This document shows positions 1-11,100 of a DNA stretch of 64,000 bases, in pieces (position 1 is the first letter of the stretch; each line of letters opens with the position of its first letter). The DNA is from Rachicladosporium sp. CCFEE 5018 (lineage: Eukaryota; Ascomycota; Dothideomycetes; Cladosporiales; Cladosporiaceae). The stretch spans positions 1,083,681 to 1,147,680 of the forward strand of contig KZ111153.1 of assembly GCA_002077045.2 (NCBI GenBank), in the 5' to 3' direction. The translations under genes and the position numbers were made by a program. The notes beneath the pieces were generated by a model. It did no database searches and was not told the DNA's origin. It was given only the letters and a program-made list of their open reading frames with translations.

Positions 1-3000
1 CTCCATCATCAGCGCAGAGGCCATAGCCGAGGCGATAGAGGACCGAGGCTTCGACGCGGAGGTGCTGAGCAGTGATAGTCCCATGCAGCAAGTCGGGGCT
101 ACAGTACGGGAGGCCGGGGAGGAAGAGGAGCTACCGAGATCGGAGAAGTTTGAAGCAACGACGATAAGAGTTGGAGGCATGACGTGCGGCGCGTGCACGT
201 CTGCTGTTGAAGGTGCTTTCGCAGGAGTGGCCGGCGTGAAAGGGTTCAGCATCTCATTACTATCGGAAAGGGCAGTCGTGGAGCACGATCCGGCAATACT
301 TTCTGTCGCGAGTGTGCTGGAGATGATCGAGGACGTAGGCTTCGATGCGGAGCTGATAGAGTCAAAGAGCTTGGACGCTGTGGTGAAAGGTACCACAGCG
401 CGGCGAAGAGGAGGTGAAGACGCTGTAGGGCTGAGGACTACGACTGTAGCTATCGAGGGCATGACTTGTGGTGCTTGCACTTCTGCTGTTGAGGGAGGCT
501 TCAAGGACGTGGATGGTGTCGTGCAATTCAATATCAGTTTGCTTGCTGAGCGGGCGGTCATTGTTCACGACCCAGCGAAGCTCTCTGCCCAGCAGATTGT
601 CGAAGCAATCGAAGATCGCGGCTTCGACGCAACAGTTCTGACGAGTCTCGACTCAGACGCGCAGACCTCCCCCACGGATAGTACGATCCAGCTCAAAATC
701 TACGGACTTCCTAGTCCCGAGTCCGCAGGCGAGCTACAGGCGCTGCTATCGAACACGCCCGGCATCGCATCGGCCAGTATTAATTTTCTGACCACTCGCG
801 CAACGCTGACCCACACACCCATGCGCATAGGTCTGCGCGCTATCGTCGAGATCATCGACAAGACTGGCTACAATGCACTTATTGCAGATACATCGGATAC
901 AAATGCTCAGCTCGAGTCGCTTGCTAAGACGAAAGAGATACAGTCCTGGTCTCGCGCTTTCAGGACAAGTCTGGCGTTCGCAGTCCCGGTGTTTTTGATC
1001 AGCATGTTCTTACCCATGTTCGTACCGTTTCTCGACATTGGCAGCGTCAAGATCCCTATCATTCCTGGACTATGGTTAGGAGATGTGCTGTGCCTGCTTC
1101 TCACAATTCCAGTCCAATTTGGTATTGGCAAGCGGTTCTACGTCTCAGCTTTCAAGTCGCTCCGCCACAAGAGCCCGACGATGGACGTTCTTGTCGTGCT
1201 CGGGACAAGTGCGGCGTTCTTCTTCAGCTGTGTCGCGATGCTTGTCAGCATCTTTACTGCGCAGCACACGAGACCAGCGACCACATTCGATACCAGTACG
1301 ATGTTGATCACTTTCATTCTGCTGGGACGCTTCCTAGAAAACAGGGCGAAGGGACAGACTAGTAAGGCCTTGTCGAGGCTGATGAGTCTAGCGCCTAGCA
1401 CGGCAGTAATCTATAGTGATCCTATTGCTGCTGCAAAGGTAGCAGAGAGCTGGGACAAGCAATCAGAGAAGGACGAGAAGGGTACATCAACAAGTCTCGC
1501 CGCTGGCATCGAGGAGCAGACTGTACCTACTGAGCTGATCGAAGTCGGCGATATCGTCATCTTGAAGCCAGGCGACAAGATCCCAGCAGACGGCACTGTG
1601 ACGCGAGGCGAGAGCTATATGGACGAGAGTATGGTCACCGGCGAGGCCATGCCTGTGCAGAAGAAGGCCGGCTCGAACCTCATGGCTGGCACTGTAAATG
1701 GTACTGGACGCATCGACTTCAAGGTCACACGTGCTGGTCGAGATACGCAGCTCAGTCAGATCGTGCGACTTGTGCAAGAAGCGCAGACGAGTCGAGCGCC
1801 GATACAGAGGATGGCGGACATCGTTGCTGGGTACTTCGTGCCTATCATCATTACGCTTGGACTCGTCACGTTTGTCGGCTGGATGGCGTTAAGCCACCTA
1901 CTGCCAGACCCGCCTGCGATCTTCCTCAAGGAGGCTAGTGGCGGGCGTGTGATGGTCTGCGTCAAGCTTTGCATCGCGGTCATCGTCTTTGCGTGTCCTT
2001 GCGCGCTTGGGCTTGCAACGCCGACTGCTGTCATGGTCGGTACTGGTGTTGGCGCTGAGAAGGGGATCTTGGTCAAGGGCGGCGCTGCGCTCGAGACGGC
2101 GACGAAGATCACGCATGTGGTGCTTGACAAGACCGGGACATTGACAATGGGGAAGATGAGCGTGTCGAATGCTGAGATCAAGGGTAGTTGGGATGCTAGT
2201 ACAGAGCAGAGGAGAGTGTGGTGGACGATCATTGGGCTTGCGGAGATGAACAGTGAGCACCCGATCGCGAGAGCGATACTGGCTGCTGCGAAGACGCATC
2301 TTGGACTAGGGCCTGAAGCTACTCTGGAAGGCAGTACAGGTGACTTCAATGGCACGGTTGGCAAGGGCATTTTTGCTACTGTCGAGCCCGCATCCGGCTC
2401 TGGAAGGCAACGATATCAAGTCCTCATCGGCAATGCTTCCTACCTGCGATCACACGGCATCACAGTTCCCACCTCATCAGAGGACGAATACACCGACGAC
2501 AACACCACGCCAAACCAAGCGACCTCATCCTCGAAGTCCACCCACAACGCCGGCATAACCCTAATTCACACCGCCATCAACGCCACCTACACCGGCACTC
2601 TCTCCCTCTCCGATACCCTCAAACCTTCCGCTCCTGCCTGCATCGCCGCTCTGACCCGCATGGGTATTGCCACCTCCCTCGTAACCGGCGATCAAGCCGC
2701 CACAGCCCATCACGTCGCCTCTGTAGTAGGTATCCCCTCTTCAAACGTCCACGCCGGTGTCCTGCCCAGTGGCAAGCAAGCCATCATCGAGGATCTGCAG
2801 CGGCAGGGAGAGATCGTGGCGATGGTGGGAGATGGCATCAACGACTCCCCTGCCCTAGCGACGGCAAATATCGGCATCTCCCTCGCCTCTGGCACTGACG
2901 TGGCGATGGAGGCTGCGGATATTGTGCTCATGCGACCGACGCAGCTGCTCGACATCCCCGCGAGTTTACATCTGAGCCGCACGATTTTCCGACGGATAAA

Positions 3001-3343
3001 ACTGAATTTACTGCTGAGTTGCGTGTACAACGCCGTCGGCCTGCCTGTGGCTATGGGGTTCCTGCTGCCTTGGGGGATTACGCTGCCGCCTATTGCGGCG
3101 GGAGCGGCGATGGCTTGTAGTAGTGTGACGGTTGTGGGGAGTAGTTTGTTGTTGAGGTTTTGGAGACGGCCGGGGTGGATGATCGAGGGTTCTGGGGAAG
3201 AACTGGGAGATGGGAAACAGGGGGAGAGGGGGATGTGGAGCAGGATTGGTGAGGCGAGGAATAAGATGCTAGGAAGAGGGAGGAGGAAGGATGAGGGGGA
3301 ACGAGGGGCGTATGTGCCGCTTGAGGAGTTTGAGAGGGTTTGA
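1..3343 (+). CDS. CCC2: Copper-transporting P1B-type ATPase, Ccc2/ATP7 family (5' partial)
   Basis: By family, this pump drives Cu(I) into the late secretory pathway to load multicopper oxidases. The frame is open from base 2 without a start codon, so the gene begins upstream; the stop is TGA at 3341-3343. The first ~20 codons are the tail of an HMA metal-binding domain. Two complete HMA domains follow, each with GMTCGACTSAVEG (near nt 175 and 460). A fourth HMA-like fold (nt ~685-890) has lost CxxC. The catalytic core is complete: TGE actuator motif near 1636, CPC in the membrane near 1993, phosphorylated Asp in DKTGT near 2127, SEHP near 2250, and GDGINDSPAL near 2830. CPC plus SEHP plus several HMA domains separates it from Na/K, Ca or H pumps. 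No intron is needed. The C-terminal tail is short, charged and Gly-rich. Confidence 0.95.
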   Translation, partial: SIISAEAIAEAIEDRGFDAEVLSSDSPMQQVGATVREAGEEEELPRSEKFEATTIRVGGMTCGACTSAVEGAFAGVAGVKGFSISLLSERAVVEHDPAILSVASVLEMIEDVGFDAELIESKSLDAVVKGTTARRRGGEDAVGLRTTTVAIEGMTCGACTSAVEGGFKDVDGVVQFNISLLAERAVIVHDPAKLSAQQIVEAIEDRGFDATVLTSLDSDAQTSPTDSTIQLKIYGLPSPESAGELQALLSNTPGIASASINFLTTRATLTHTPMRIGLRAIVEIIDKTGYNALIADTSDTNAQLESLAKTKEIQSWSRAFRTSLAFAVPVFLISMFLPMFVPFLDIGSVKIPIIPGLWLGDVLCLLLTIPVQFGIGKRFYVSAFKSLRHKSPTMDVLVVLGTSAAFFFSCVAMLVSIFTAQHTRPATTFDTSTMLITFILLGRFLENRAKGQTSKALSRLMSLAPSTAVIYSDPIAAAKVAESWDKQSEKDEKGTSTSLAAGIEEQTVPTELIEVGDIVILKPGDKIPADGTVTRGESYMDESMVTGEAMPVQKKAGSNLMAGTVNGTGRIDFKVTRAGRDTQLSQIVRLVQEAQTSRAPIQRMADIVAGYFVPIIITLGLVTFVGWMALSHLLPDPPAIFLKEASGGRVMVCVKLCIAVIVFACPCALGLATPTAVMVGTGVGAEKGILVKGGAALETATKITHVVLDKTGTLTMGKMSVSNAEIKGSWDASTEQRRVWWTIIGLAEMNSEHPIARAILAAAKTHLGLGPEATLEGSTGDFNGTVGKGIFATVEPASGSGRQRYQVLIGNASYLRSHGITVPTSSEDEYTDDNTTPNQATSSSKSTHNAGITLIHTAINATYTGTLSLSDTLKPSAPACIAALTRMGIATSLVTGDQAATAHHVASVVGIPSSNVHAGVLPSGKQAIIEDLQRQGEIVAMVGDGINDSPALATANIGISLASGTDVAMEAADIVLMRPTQLLDIPASLHLSRTIFRRIKLNLLLSCVYNAVGLPVAMGFLLPWGITLPPIAAGAAMACSSVTVVGSSLLLRFWRRPGWMIEGSGEELGDGKQGERGMWSRIGEARNKMLGRGRRKDEGERGAYVPLEEFERV

Positions 3344-3955
3344 ACATGGGGACTGTCATTTGCCTAGCGAAGGCGCTTTGGTGTTAGAACTCTCGTTTGC
3401 GCAATGTGTAGCTATGGTCGCGAGCTCACCCTCAGAGCAACAGACCACTTACTCATGGTAACTCAATGCGTAGCAAGCTCGGCATGCCGAAGCCATGCCG
3501 AGAGATGTGACCTCAGCTTCATCGCGACTCCACATGCAAACCCCAAGACATACATTTTCTACCAAGCGTGACAAGCTTCCGTAAGCGCATGCTCATCTCG
3601 CGACCATTGATCTACAACTCTACCCTGTGCATTGTCCCTAAGCCACCGGCGCTTGCGCTACACCTCTGCCAGGAGAGGAAAGGTTTCACGCCACAGCCCG
3701 AGACGGCATGTTGTGGCTGCTAGCTATCCAGCGATATCACACAGAGCTATCGACAATGCGTGTGCCTTCTGGGGGTGTCGATGGTGGTCTTGCGGCTGAG
3801 CTGCATGTCGCTGCTGTGATAAGTACTGGGTGTGCCGCAGTTTGGTGAACCTTCGCTCATCTTTCATCTTGTTGCGACCTTTGGCTCCCCGCGCTGCGAT
3901 CTGTTCCTCGTTCTACGTTTCGCACATCTAAGCTCACTCTGTTTATTATTTTGTC
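3344..3955. other. Intergenic region, no gene seen
   Basis: Holds the 3' flank of the copper ATPase and the promoter of the membrane-protein gene starting at 3956. No convincing coding frame, tRNA or repeat was seen. Confidence 0.6.
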
Positions 3956-5766
3956 ATGGACGATATTTCGCATCATCGTGGCAGAGGTGTCGACGGAGTA
4001 AGGGAGGGAGCCACCTCATCTGCGCGGAGCTCTCAGAGCACCGAAAGTCGAAGCGCTCTTTTGAAACCCGTGAGCTTCGAGATGCAACGCAGATCCACGT
4101 CACGGCCAACTGCTAGTGCAGGACCGGCGCCTCCTGATCCAGCTATCACTTCTATCCCCCAAACGGGGCTACACCACCCGGCCGGCCGAGAAGCTCTTGG
4201 TGGAGCCGAAGGGGACGTGGGTTCGATGCGACCCGCAGATGCCCACCTTGGGCCTGGAGAACAGCAGCATTTTCCAGGGCTACAAGAAGGAGGCGTTCAA
4301 GGAGTCGTAGGCGAGGATGCTCATGGACATGGTGCTAACCGACAGGATGCTGACGGACGGGGTGCTAACCGACAGGATGCTGACGGACGGGGTGCTGACG
4401 GACGGGGTGCTGACGGACGGGGTGCTGACGAACATACATCTGAGGAAAAGCTGCCACACTCGCGACGGTTCTATATCACTGTTGCGGTCCTGATGATCGT
4501 TAACGTCTCTCTGATCTTTGCGATAATCTATCTCGTCCTTGGCATTCATCTGTATCATCATGAACGCTTTGAGTACACGGCAACAGCTTGGATCGGGTTC
4601 TGGCTGGTATCGACGGCAATCGGAATCTTGGTCCTTCTGTTCATACTTCATCGATTCAGACCTCATGTGCAGAACGATGCGCAGGATAGTGCGCAAAATC
4701 TTAGTGCCCAGAGACGGCGTGAAGCCCGCCTGAACAAGCTTCGGCGTGAGTACAGCGGTCCGCATTGGGGAGGTCATATTACTAAGTCTTCGTAGATTGG
4801 GGAAGGAAGAGGCTGCCAAAATATTCCATCCTTTTCACGGAACTAGCTGCAATAGCTGCGATCGTTGGGTATTTCTACGGCGGCGCAGTCGACACATATC
4901 TTAAATTCGAATGGAAGCTTGAAAGCAACATCGGAACCTCCATGCCAGCACCGGCCTTTGCACTTATCGGTAACGCAGATGATGCTGCATTCGCTACTCT
5001 CAACGCTGGATGGCGGAAATGTAGATTCCCGTCCTTTTCGGCGGGATCTTGCGATGAGCACTTCTTCGAGAAGCCAGTGAATTGGGACAGCAGCCCTTAC
5101 GGAAACATCAGCTACTATCTATTCGATGCTGACGAAGAGGTGATTTTCGGTAAGCTGAGTGATCAGCTATTACTGCAAACAGATGTCAATTGTGCGTGAC
5201 ATGGCAAATGTGAGCGCTGGTTGACTCAGCTGATCTCTATAGGGAATTCGAAACTACTGGAGGCGGCGTACGACACGCAGGCGCCCTATAATCCTTCGCT
5301 CTCTGCAATCATGTACGACTCACGCATGACCGAGGATCAACTGCGACAAGCCTTGACCTGCAATATCGTTGTGTGGACTGAGCAGCCCGCACTCGGATCG
5401 AACACCTATACCATTGATGAAGTCACCCAGACCTACGACGCACTCGGCAAATTGAACTTAACCATCTTGGACCCGGATTGCAAGAGCCTCGCAGAAACGC
5501 TGTACACGTTCAAGGAGGGGCTAGCGACCTACAGATATCGTGTGTCGTCTTCGAGCACTTCTTTCGCGTACGTCTGCGACCAGGGCAACACGACGATGAA
5601 ATATGATCAACCTTGCGTCACTCAGATTATCATCAGGTACGGTACCTTCTCGACGACTCAGCTGACCAGTGTACCCGGCATCGAGATCAAAGACATCTTC
5701 CTCAATATTGCTGCAATTGCGGGAGGTGTACAATTCGTAGCGTGGTTTATGACGATCTTCCAGTGA
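3956..5766 (+). CDS. Predicted four-span membrane protein of unknown function
   Basis: I do not recognise a named family. Three exons fit: 3956-4745, 4796-5149 and 5243-5766 (introns of 50 and 93 nt, GTGAGT and GTAAGC donors), giving 555 residues. Both junctions keep phase and remove in-frame stops. The first ~165 residues are polar and disordered and include a 15/30-nt tandem repeat (residues ~125-158, ANRQDADGRG-like). Hydrophobic spans are at about 171-196, 210-232 and 275-297, followed by a soluble domain of ~230 residues with several Cys and N-glycosylation sequons, and a last hydrophobic stretch at the extreme C-terminus. The layout suggests a plasma-membrane or endomembrane protein with a large lumenal or outer domain; topology is inferred only from hydropathy. 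Confidence 0.75.
4331..4430 (+). repeat. Coding minisatellite, 15/30-nt units
   Basis: Two copies of a 30-nt unit (GGTGCTAACCGACAGGATGC then TGACGGACGG) are followed by three copies of its 15-nt half (GGTGCTGACGGACGG). All unit lengths are multiples of three, so copy-number change would lengthen or shorten the disordered N-terminal tail without breaking the frame. Confidence 0.85.
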
Positions 5767-5993
5767 AGTAATGTCCGAACGGCTCCACTGCTGGATATGC
5801 TGCTTTGTTGCATCGTCTGCTTCGTGTGATCTCGTGACGCCGCGAGCGCGGGACATGCAGGGTCGTCTTCGATCACCTCACATGTGCGATGGCGACGGAA
5901 GGGAGCGTCGCGTTGCTTCTGCGAAGACTGCTTGCAACAATACCAAGTCCTGGTACCTGGATCTGACCAGTCTCTACTAAGATCACCAGAGCT

Positions 5994-6609
5994 CTACCTA
6001 AGCGGACACCACCTCTCCATCCTTTCCCGCTTCCTCAACGACATCCACGGCCGCTGCTTCCGAAACTCAGATTCCTCGACAGCGTCCCAAATCTCGGGAT
6101 GCTTCTCCTTGTCAACGCGGTACGTTGCGTCCTCGCACCCACTGACATTCCACGGCACGCCCCTGCGCGCGAGCAGAGAGCGGAAGACTTCTGCGTTCCG
6201 TTCTTGCAGCGTGAGGAGAAGGAGTGAGGACTTGACTTGGGGGGCGTTTTCGGCGCGGAGGTTGGGGAAGGTGGCGACGAGTTCTGGGGTGGTGCCGTTG
6301 CAGTATGCCATGAGTGCGACTTTGATGGGCGAAGTATCTGCACTATCGTTAGCGCTTATCTCGTTGGAGGGTTCATGCAGTCCATGCACCTTTCAGCATA
6401 TACTGCCACGTCCACTCCTTGACGTAGCAGATGAATGGGTCGAACTTCTCGAATGCAGCGCAGCTGTTGTCCTCGTCGACGCTGTGGATGCTGTCTGCTA
6501 GGCAGCGCGAGAGGAGCTGATCGATGTACTCATCCCAGGTGAGCTGGCCGGCGCGGTATTGGCGGCGGGCTTCGGGGTAGGAGAGCCAGGGCGAGGTTGT
6601 TGAGGACAT
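5994..6609 (-). CDS. Hypothetical protein, two exons
   Basis: I do not recognise it. Exon 1 is 6609-6390 and exon 2 is 6337-5994; the intron of 52 nt (6389-6338) has a GTGCAT donor, a CTAAC branch site and a CAG acceptor. The product is 187 residues with no signal peptide or membrane span. It is rich in Trp and charged residues, with a Trp-rich start (SSTTSPWLSYPEARRQYRAG) and a basic C-terminus. The reading frames on both sides of the splice join cleanly, which supports a real gene. It converges with the membrane-protein gene ending at 5766. Confidence 0.6.
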
Positions 6610-7021
6610 GCCGTCTGCTTGGTGATGGCGAAATGTATAGCTGCTGGCTGTTAGCCATTATGAGCGGTTGTGTCCATGTAACATGGGCCGCCTCTGCGCC
6701 GCATGCACAGCCTTGTGGACCGCAGCCTTAGGTTGAAGTGGCTTTTGGTTCTGCAATCCATAATCCTTCGAGTAGAACAATGGAGTGTTTGCATGACAGC
6801 CAAAGCATGCTGTGTATTGAGGCGCTGGTCAGTACGTCTTCGCTTTCCTTTCGCGTGGAATTCTTTCGTGCTACTATAGACGGCATCGCAGCTCGTAGTC
6901 TGCTCTGAGAACAGCCGTGAGAGACGACAATCAGTTGGTTCACGAAATTTGCAGCAGTACTTGCATTGATATGTACATGACCTCGCTGCAACGCCCTAGT
7001 CAACAAGTACACCCGCAAAAG
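6610..7021. other. Intergenic region, no gene seen
   Basis: Lies between the start of the minus-strand orphan at 6609 and the 3' end of the ESSS subunit gene at 7022. No convincing coding or RNA feature was found. Confidence 0.55.
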
Positions 7022-7774
7022 CTAGTCCAGCACGCTCTCCTCGCCTTCTGATCGTAGCGCCACCATTGTCTTCGGTCCGCCAAGCTCGGTCTCCAGGCCA
7101 CCGGCGAATGTTCGAGGTACGGCTGGGATGTCTGGGTAGAATCTTGAGACGACTGCGAGGAGTGTGCAGAAGGCGCCGACGAAGCAGGCCTGTGTTGAAG
7201 TCAGCCTCTCGTGAGGGAGAGGTAGGAAAGGGCTGATGTGGAGGTTCTTACCACTTGGACCGCTGCCCAACCAGGTGTAGCATGCGTGTACACGTCCGGC
7301 GAGAATATGCCTAGTATGTCGTTGTCCTAGTCATCATATCAGCATATGTCCACAGCCCTTCCACTCTCAATCCTGCTAGCCGTTCCGATCCCTCACACCC
7401 CCTCCCCCTCCCAAGGCATAACATACCTCATGCACCGCCTCCCCATACATCCTCCGCTCCTGAGGATCCCACCAAGCCTTCCCATCAACCCCATACGGAT
7501 CCCTGAACTGCCTCTTCAATGCCAAAGCACTCGTCTTACTCGGATCCGGGTAATTGCCGTTCATTCCTGGGTCCATGTTGGGATCAGAGCCGGCTAGGTC
7601 CTCGCTACCTTGCTCGACATTGTCGGGGTTGTTGGCGGGGTCTGCGGGCCGGCGGGTGGGTGTTGCGTAGCTGCGTGTGAAGGAGGAGAGGAAGGGTTTG
7701 GGGAGGGAGGAGCGGGGGGTGGTGAGGAGGGGGGAGCGGGCGAAGGGGCGGAGGAGGCGGAGGGGGAGGGACAT
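7022..7774 (-). CDS. NADH:ubiquinone oxidoreductase ESSS subunit (complex I, NDUFB11-like)
   Basis: Accessory subunit of the membrane arm of mitochondrial complex I. Three exons: 7774-7427, 7326-7252 and 7189-7022, with introns of 100 and 62 nt in phase 0; 196 residues. The ATG at 7774 begins an Arg/Ser/Leu-rich mitochondrial presequence (MSLPLRLLRPFARSPLL), so I prefer it to the in-frame ATG at 7831. The family signature follows: YPDPSK, then LKRQFRDPYG, then WWDPQERRMYGEAVHE, then exon 2 with DNDILGIFSPDVYTH. Exon 3 starts at the single transmembrane helix (ACFVGAFCTLLAVVSRFYP) and ends in a short intermembrane-space tail. It is divergent from SWR1, with 327 bp between the starts. Confidence 0.88.
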
Positions 7775-8101
7775 GGTTGGTGGTGCCGGCTTCGGCGGGG
7801 TGGTGGTGCTGGGTGACGACTGCGCTGTCAATGATACAGTCCTCGCAACGCAAGCTACAATGATGCTTTCCCAAGGTCGGTGGTCCGTGCGAGCTTTGGC
7901 GCGTGTGGGCTTTGGAACTTTGGGGATCTGCCCTCGCGCATCACTCCACTACAACCGCCGCCACGCTGAACATTTTCATGTCCTGTGTGCTGTGCTGTGT
8001 CTTTCACGTTTCTGGGTTGGGGAAACTAATCCGTGTCTGCAGTACTATCATTGATGTCTTTTCCGCGTGCAAAACTCATCGCTAAACGATGAGATTCGAG
8101 A
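7775..8101. promoter_or_regulatory. Shared divergent promoter region, complex I subunit / SWR1
   Basis: The 327 bp between two divergent start codons must hold both promoters. No specific factor site is claimed. Confidence 0.5.
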
Positions 8102-11100
8102 ATGGAGGAGAGTTCCGTGCAGTGCGAGGCAGAGGCTCCGCGTGAAGCCTCCACCTCCACGGAAACGCCGCAACACGGGACTTCGACAGTACAAGGTGAT
8201 GTCGAGACTGGCACGCCCCTACAAGTGACATCAACCGATGCATATGGAGACGCAGAATCGAATGATATAGATGACGAAGGGGGAATCGTCGATATAAAGG
8301 CCGAGAATGGGGTCCGCGCAAATGGAGTCAGCCAGGGGGAGGGCGGGGCGAAAGGCATCGACAAGATGTCACAGAAAGCAATGCAGTCCCTGGCAAATGG
8401 AAAGGAGAGTGAGAGCGAGGCAACCGATGCCACGGCTTCTCAAGGCGCCGATGGGCTGAAGTCGAAGAAGCGCAAACGTGCCGTATCACCGCCATGGCAG
8501 TTTCCAACTGCGGAAGCTACGACTATCAAGACTGCAGATGGCAGGCGAGCATCTGCGAGACATAATGGAACGCCTACAGTCGGCAGTGAGAGTGAAGGAC
8601 GAACCAGGAGTGACAGCCGGCCAACTTCGCAGTCTCGGCCATCGAGTCCACCTTGGAAGAAATTTGCTGTTGAGGGACCTACTGCTGTACGAGTCGATGG
8701 CAAGCGCTTAAGCACGCGAGTAAACAAGGTCGCCGCCGATCCAGATCCAGCTAAGCCTCGGCGTGTCAGCCCACGGTCGAAGAAGGTGGTCGATAAGGTG
8801 GAGGAGGTAAAGAAGTCTATGCCTGCTCCGAAATTGAAGCCTCCGCAAGCCAGTATCACGAAGTCTGCAGTGCCGCAGAAAGCCACGCGGCATGTTGTGC
8901 CGAAGAAGGAGGATACAGCAGATGCGGCCACTCCGAAGCGGACGATCAAGGAGCTGACAGCACAGATCGCTGCGATCAAGTACAACAGATCGTTTGACGC
9001 AGAGGCTGACAATGAGGCGCAAACGCCACAAAAGCACAAGCGGAAGCGCAGCGATGGCAATCGCACTACCCCAGGGCGATCATTGTCTCCGACACAGACT
9101 CGCACTATCGAGAAGTCTGCTTCGCGTACCCTCTCTCCCGACGCAAGACGGTCAGGTCTGAAGCTTCGACTTCGCCTGGCTCCTCCGACTTATGCGCCAG
9201 TCCACCCACCGCACCCTCACGCCATGCTGCCTTCTCCACAGCGCCCACCACGCCCGAGTCTCTACCAAGTCATCGAGTCCTACGAGCTGAAGGAGATGCA
9301 GCAACCCTACATGGAGAACGAGCGCGGACCACCGGACCGAAAGGAATTCGCGCTACGAGCATGGAAGGCAGCAGAGTTCGAAGCACTTCAACGACGCAAG
9401 ATCCTGCGAGCAGCGGCGCCTAACATGCCCCTCAGCGTGCAGGCTTGCAGCGTTTACCGCGACGATCAGGTCGAGGTTCCACAACCCTTTGCGCACAGAG
9501 ATCATCTGAGTGCACATGCTATGTTTTTACGCCAACTGCAGGTCAAGGAGAAGATCTCACACCGTGCACAGGCGAGGAAGATTGCGTATGAAGCTGTCGA
9601 AGCGTGGAAACTGCGGAACGGACCTACTGAGGAGGATTTGATCGCTGAGGCGGATCGCACGTTCAAGCTCATTGCGAAGCAGGTCGTGGTCGATATGAGG
9701 GCGAAGTGGGAGATGGTGCATCAGTATGTGTTGGAGAGGCGGAAGCAGGAGCATGAGGCGGAATTGGAGACGAAGAGGCAGGAGAGACTGGAAAGGCAGC
9801 TGGCTTGGAGTGAAAAGATGGTCAGAAGGCAGAGGGGTGATGCTGGCAGCGATGGCAGCGATATGGAAGCATATCCTGAGTCAAACACTGAGGATGAGGG
9901 TAGTGCAGACGGGGATGAGGAGGATGATGAAGAGGACGAAGAGGAGAATATGAGCAACTCTGACGGAGAGGGTGGATCGGAGAAGGGCGACGAGCCTGAT
10001 GAGGAAGAAGGGGAGGTAGAGGGAGACGCGTTGGCTGCATATCTCGCGCAGCGCAAGGCGGAGGAAGGGGAACCAGAGGATGTCGAGATGGCAGACGCTT
10101 CAGAAGGTGCAGAGCAGGACACTCCGACGCAGGACCCGGAAGTTAACTCGCTGAGTGGGCCCCTGGAGGGAGCTGCCGATGAGGAACATGTCGCGCCTAT
10201 CGATGATGGCGAGGTCCAGGCTTCCCGTGCGATTCCCACAGAGCCTGTCATATCGACGCGCCGACAGCGCGGTCTAGACGATACCAAGGCGCCAGACGAC
10301 ACGGAGAATCCGGAGTTGCTCGACGATGATGAATCAACCGACATGGATTCCGAGGACTACGATAGTGACGAGGACATGGACGATTCGGACGATGCAAGCG
10401 ACGATGACTCGCGCACGGCGGAATCGGATGACGGGGGTGGCAATATGTCGAGCCTGCTGTTCCAGATGCTTCCTCCAGTCGAGAAGTCTTCTGTGGACGC
10501 TGCGTTACCCACGCCGATGGCTAGCGCGGATGAGCGGAATGCCGAAGACGACCAGCTTGAGGATATAAGAGAGCCGAGCGAGGCAGCAGAAGAAGTTCAC
10601 TCGATGGAAACAGCGCCGGTGATCAACAAATCGGACGAAGCGATCGAGGCACCTTGTGACGATTCCAACCCAAGGCCAGCGACACCCTCGGACATTACTA
10701 TTGACACCCAAGCTACCATTAAGAGAGTGGATGTGCTAGCGGGTGCCGATGGGACAGAGCATCAATCAGTGCCTGGCACGCCAGTCTCGTTGGTCCGTTC
10801 CGATGGCGCAACGAAGCAGCTCATCCCACAGCCCGACCTACTGCACGGAGAACTTCGTTCGTACCAGCATGCTGGACTTGACTGGCTTGCCTCATTGTAT
10901 AGGAACTACACAAACGGCATTTTGGCCGACGAGATGGGTCTGGGCAAAACGATTCAGACTATTGCACTCCTCGCACATCTGGCCGAGAAGCTCGAAGTCT
11001 GGGAGCCACATCTTGTCGTTGTGCCTACTTCGGTTGTACTCAATTGGGTCACTGAATTCAACAAGTTCTTGCCAGGCTTCCGCGTGCTAGCATACTATGG

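Noticed and set aside
4331..4430. Regular repeats that might suggest a CRISPR array
   Set aside because: Units are contiguous without spacers, lie in frame in a coding exon, and the genome is fungal.
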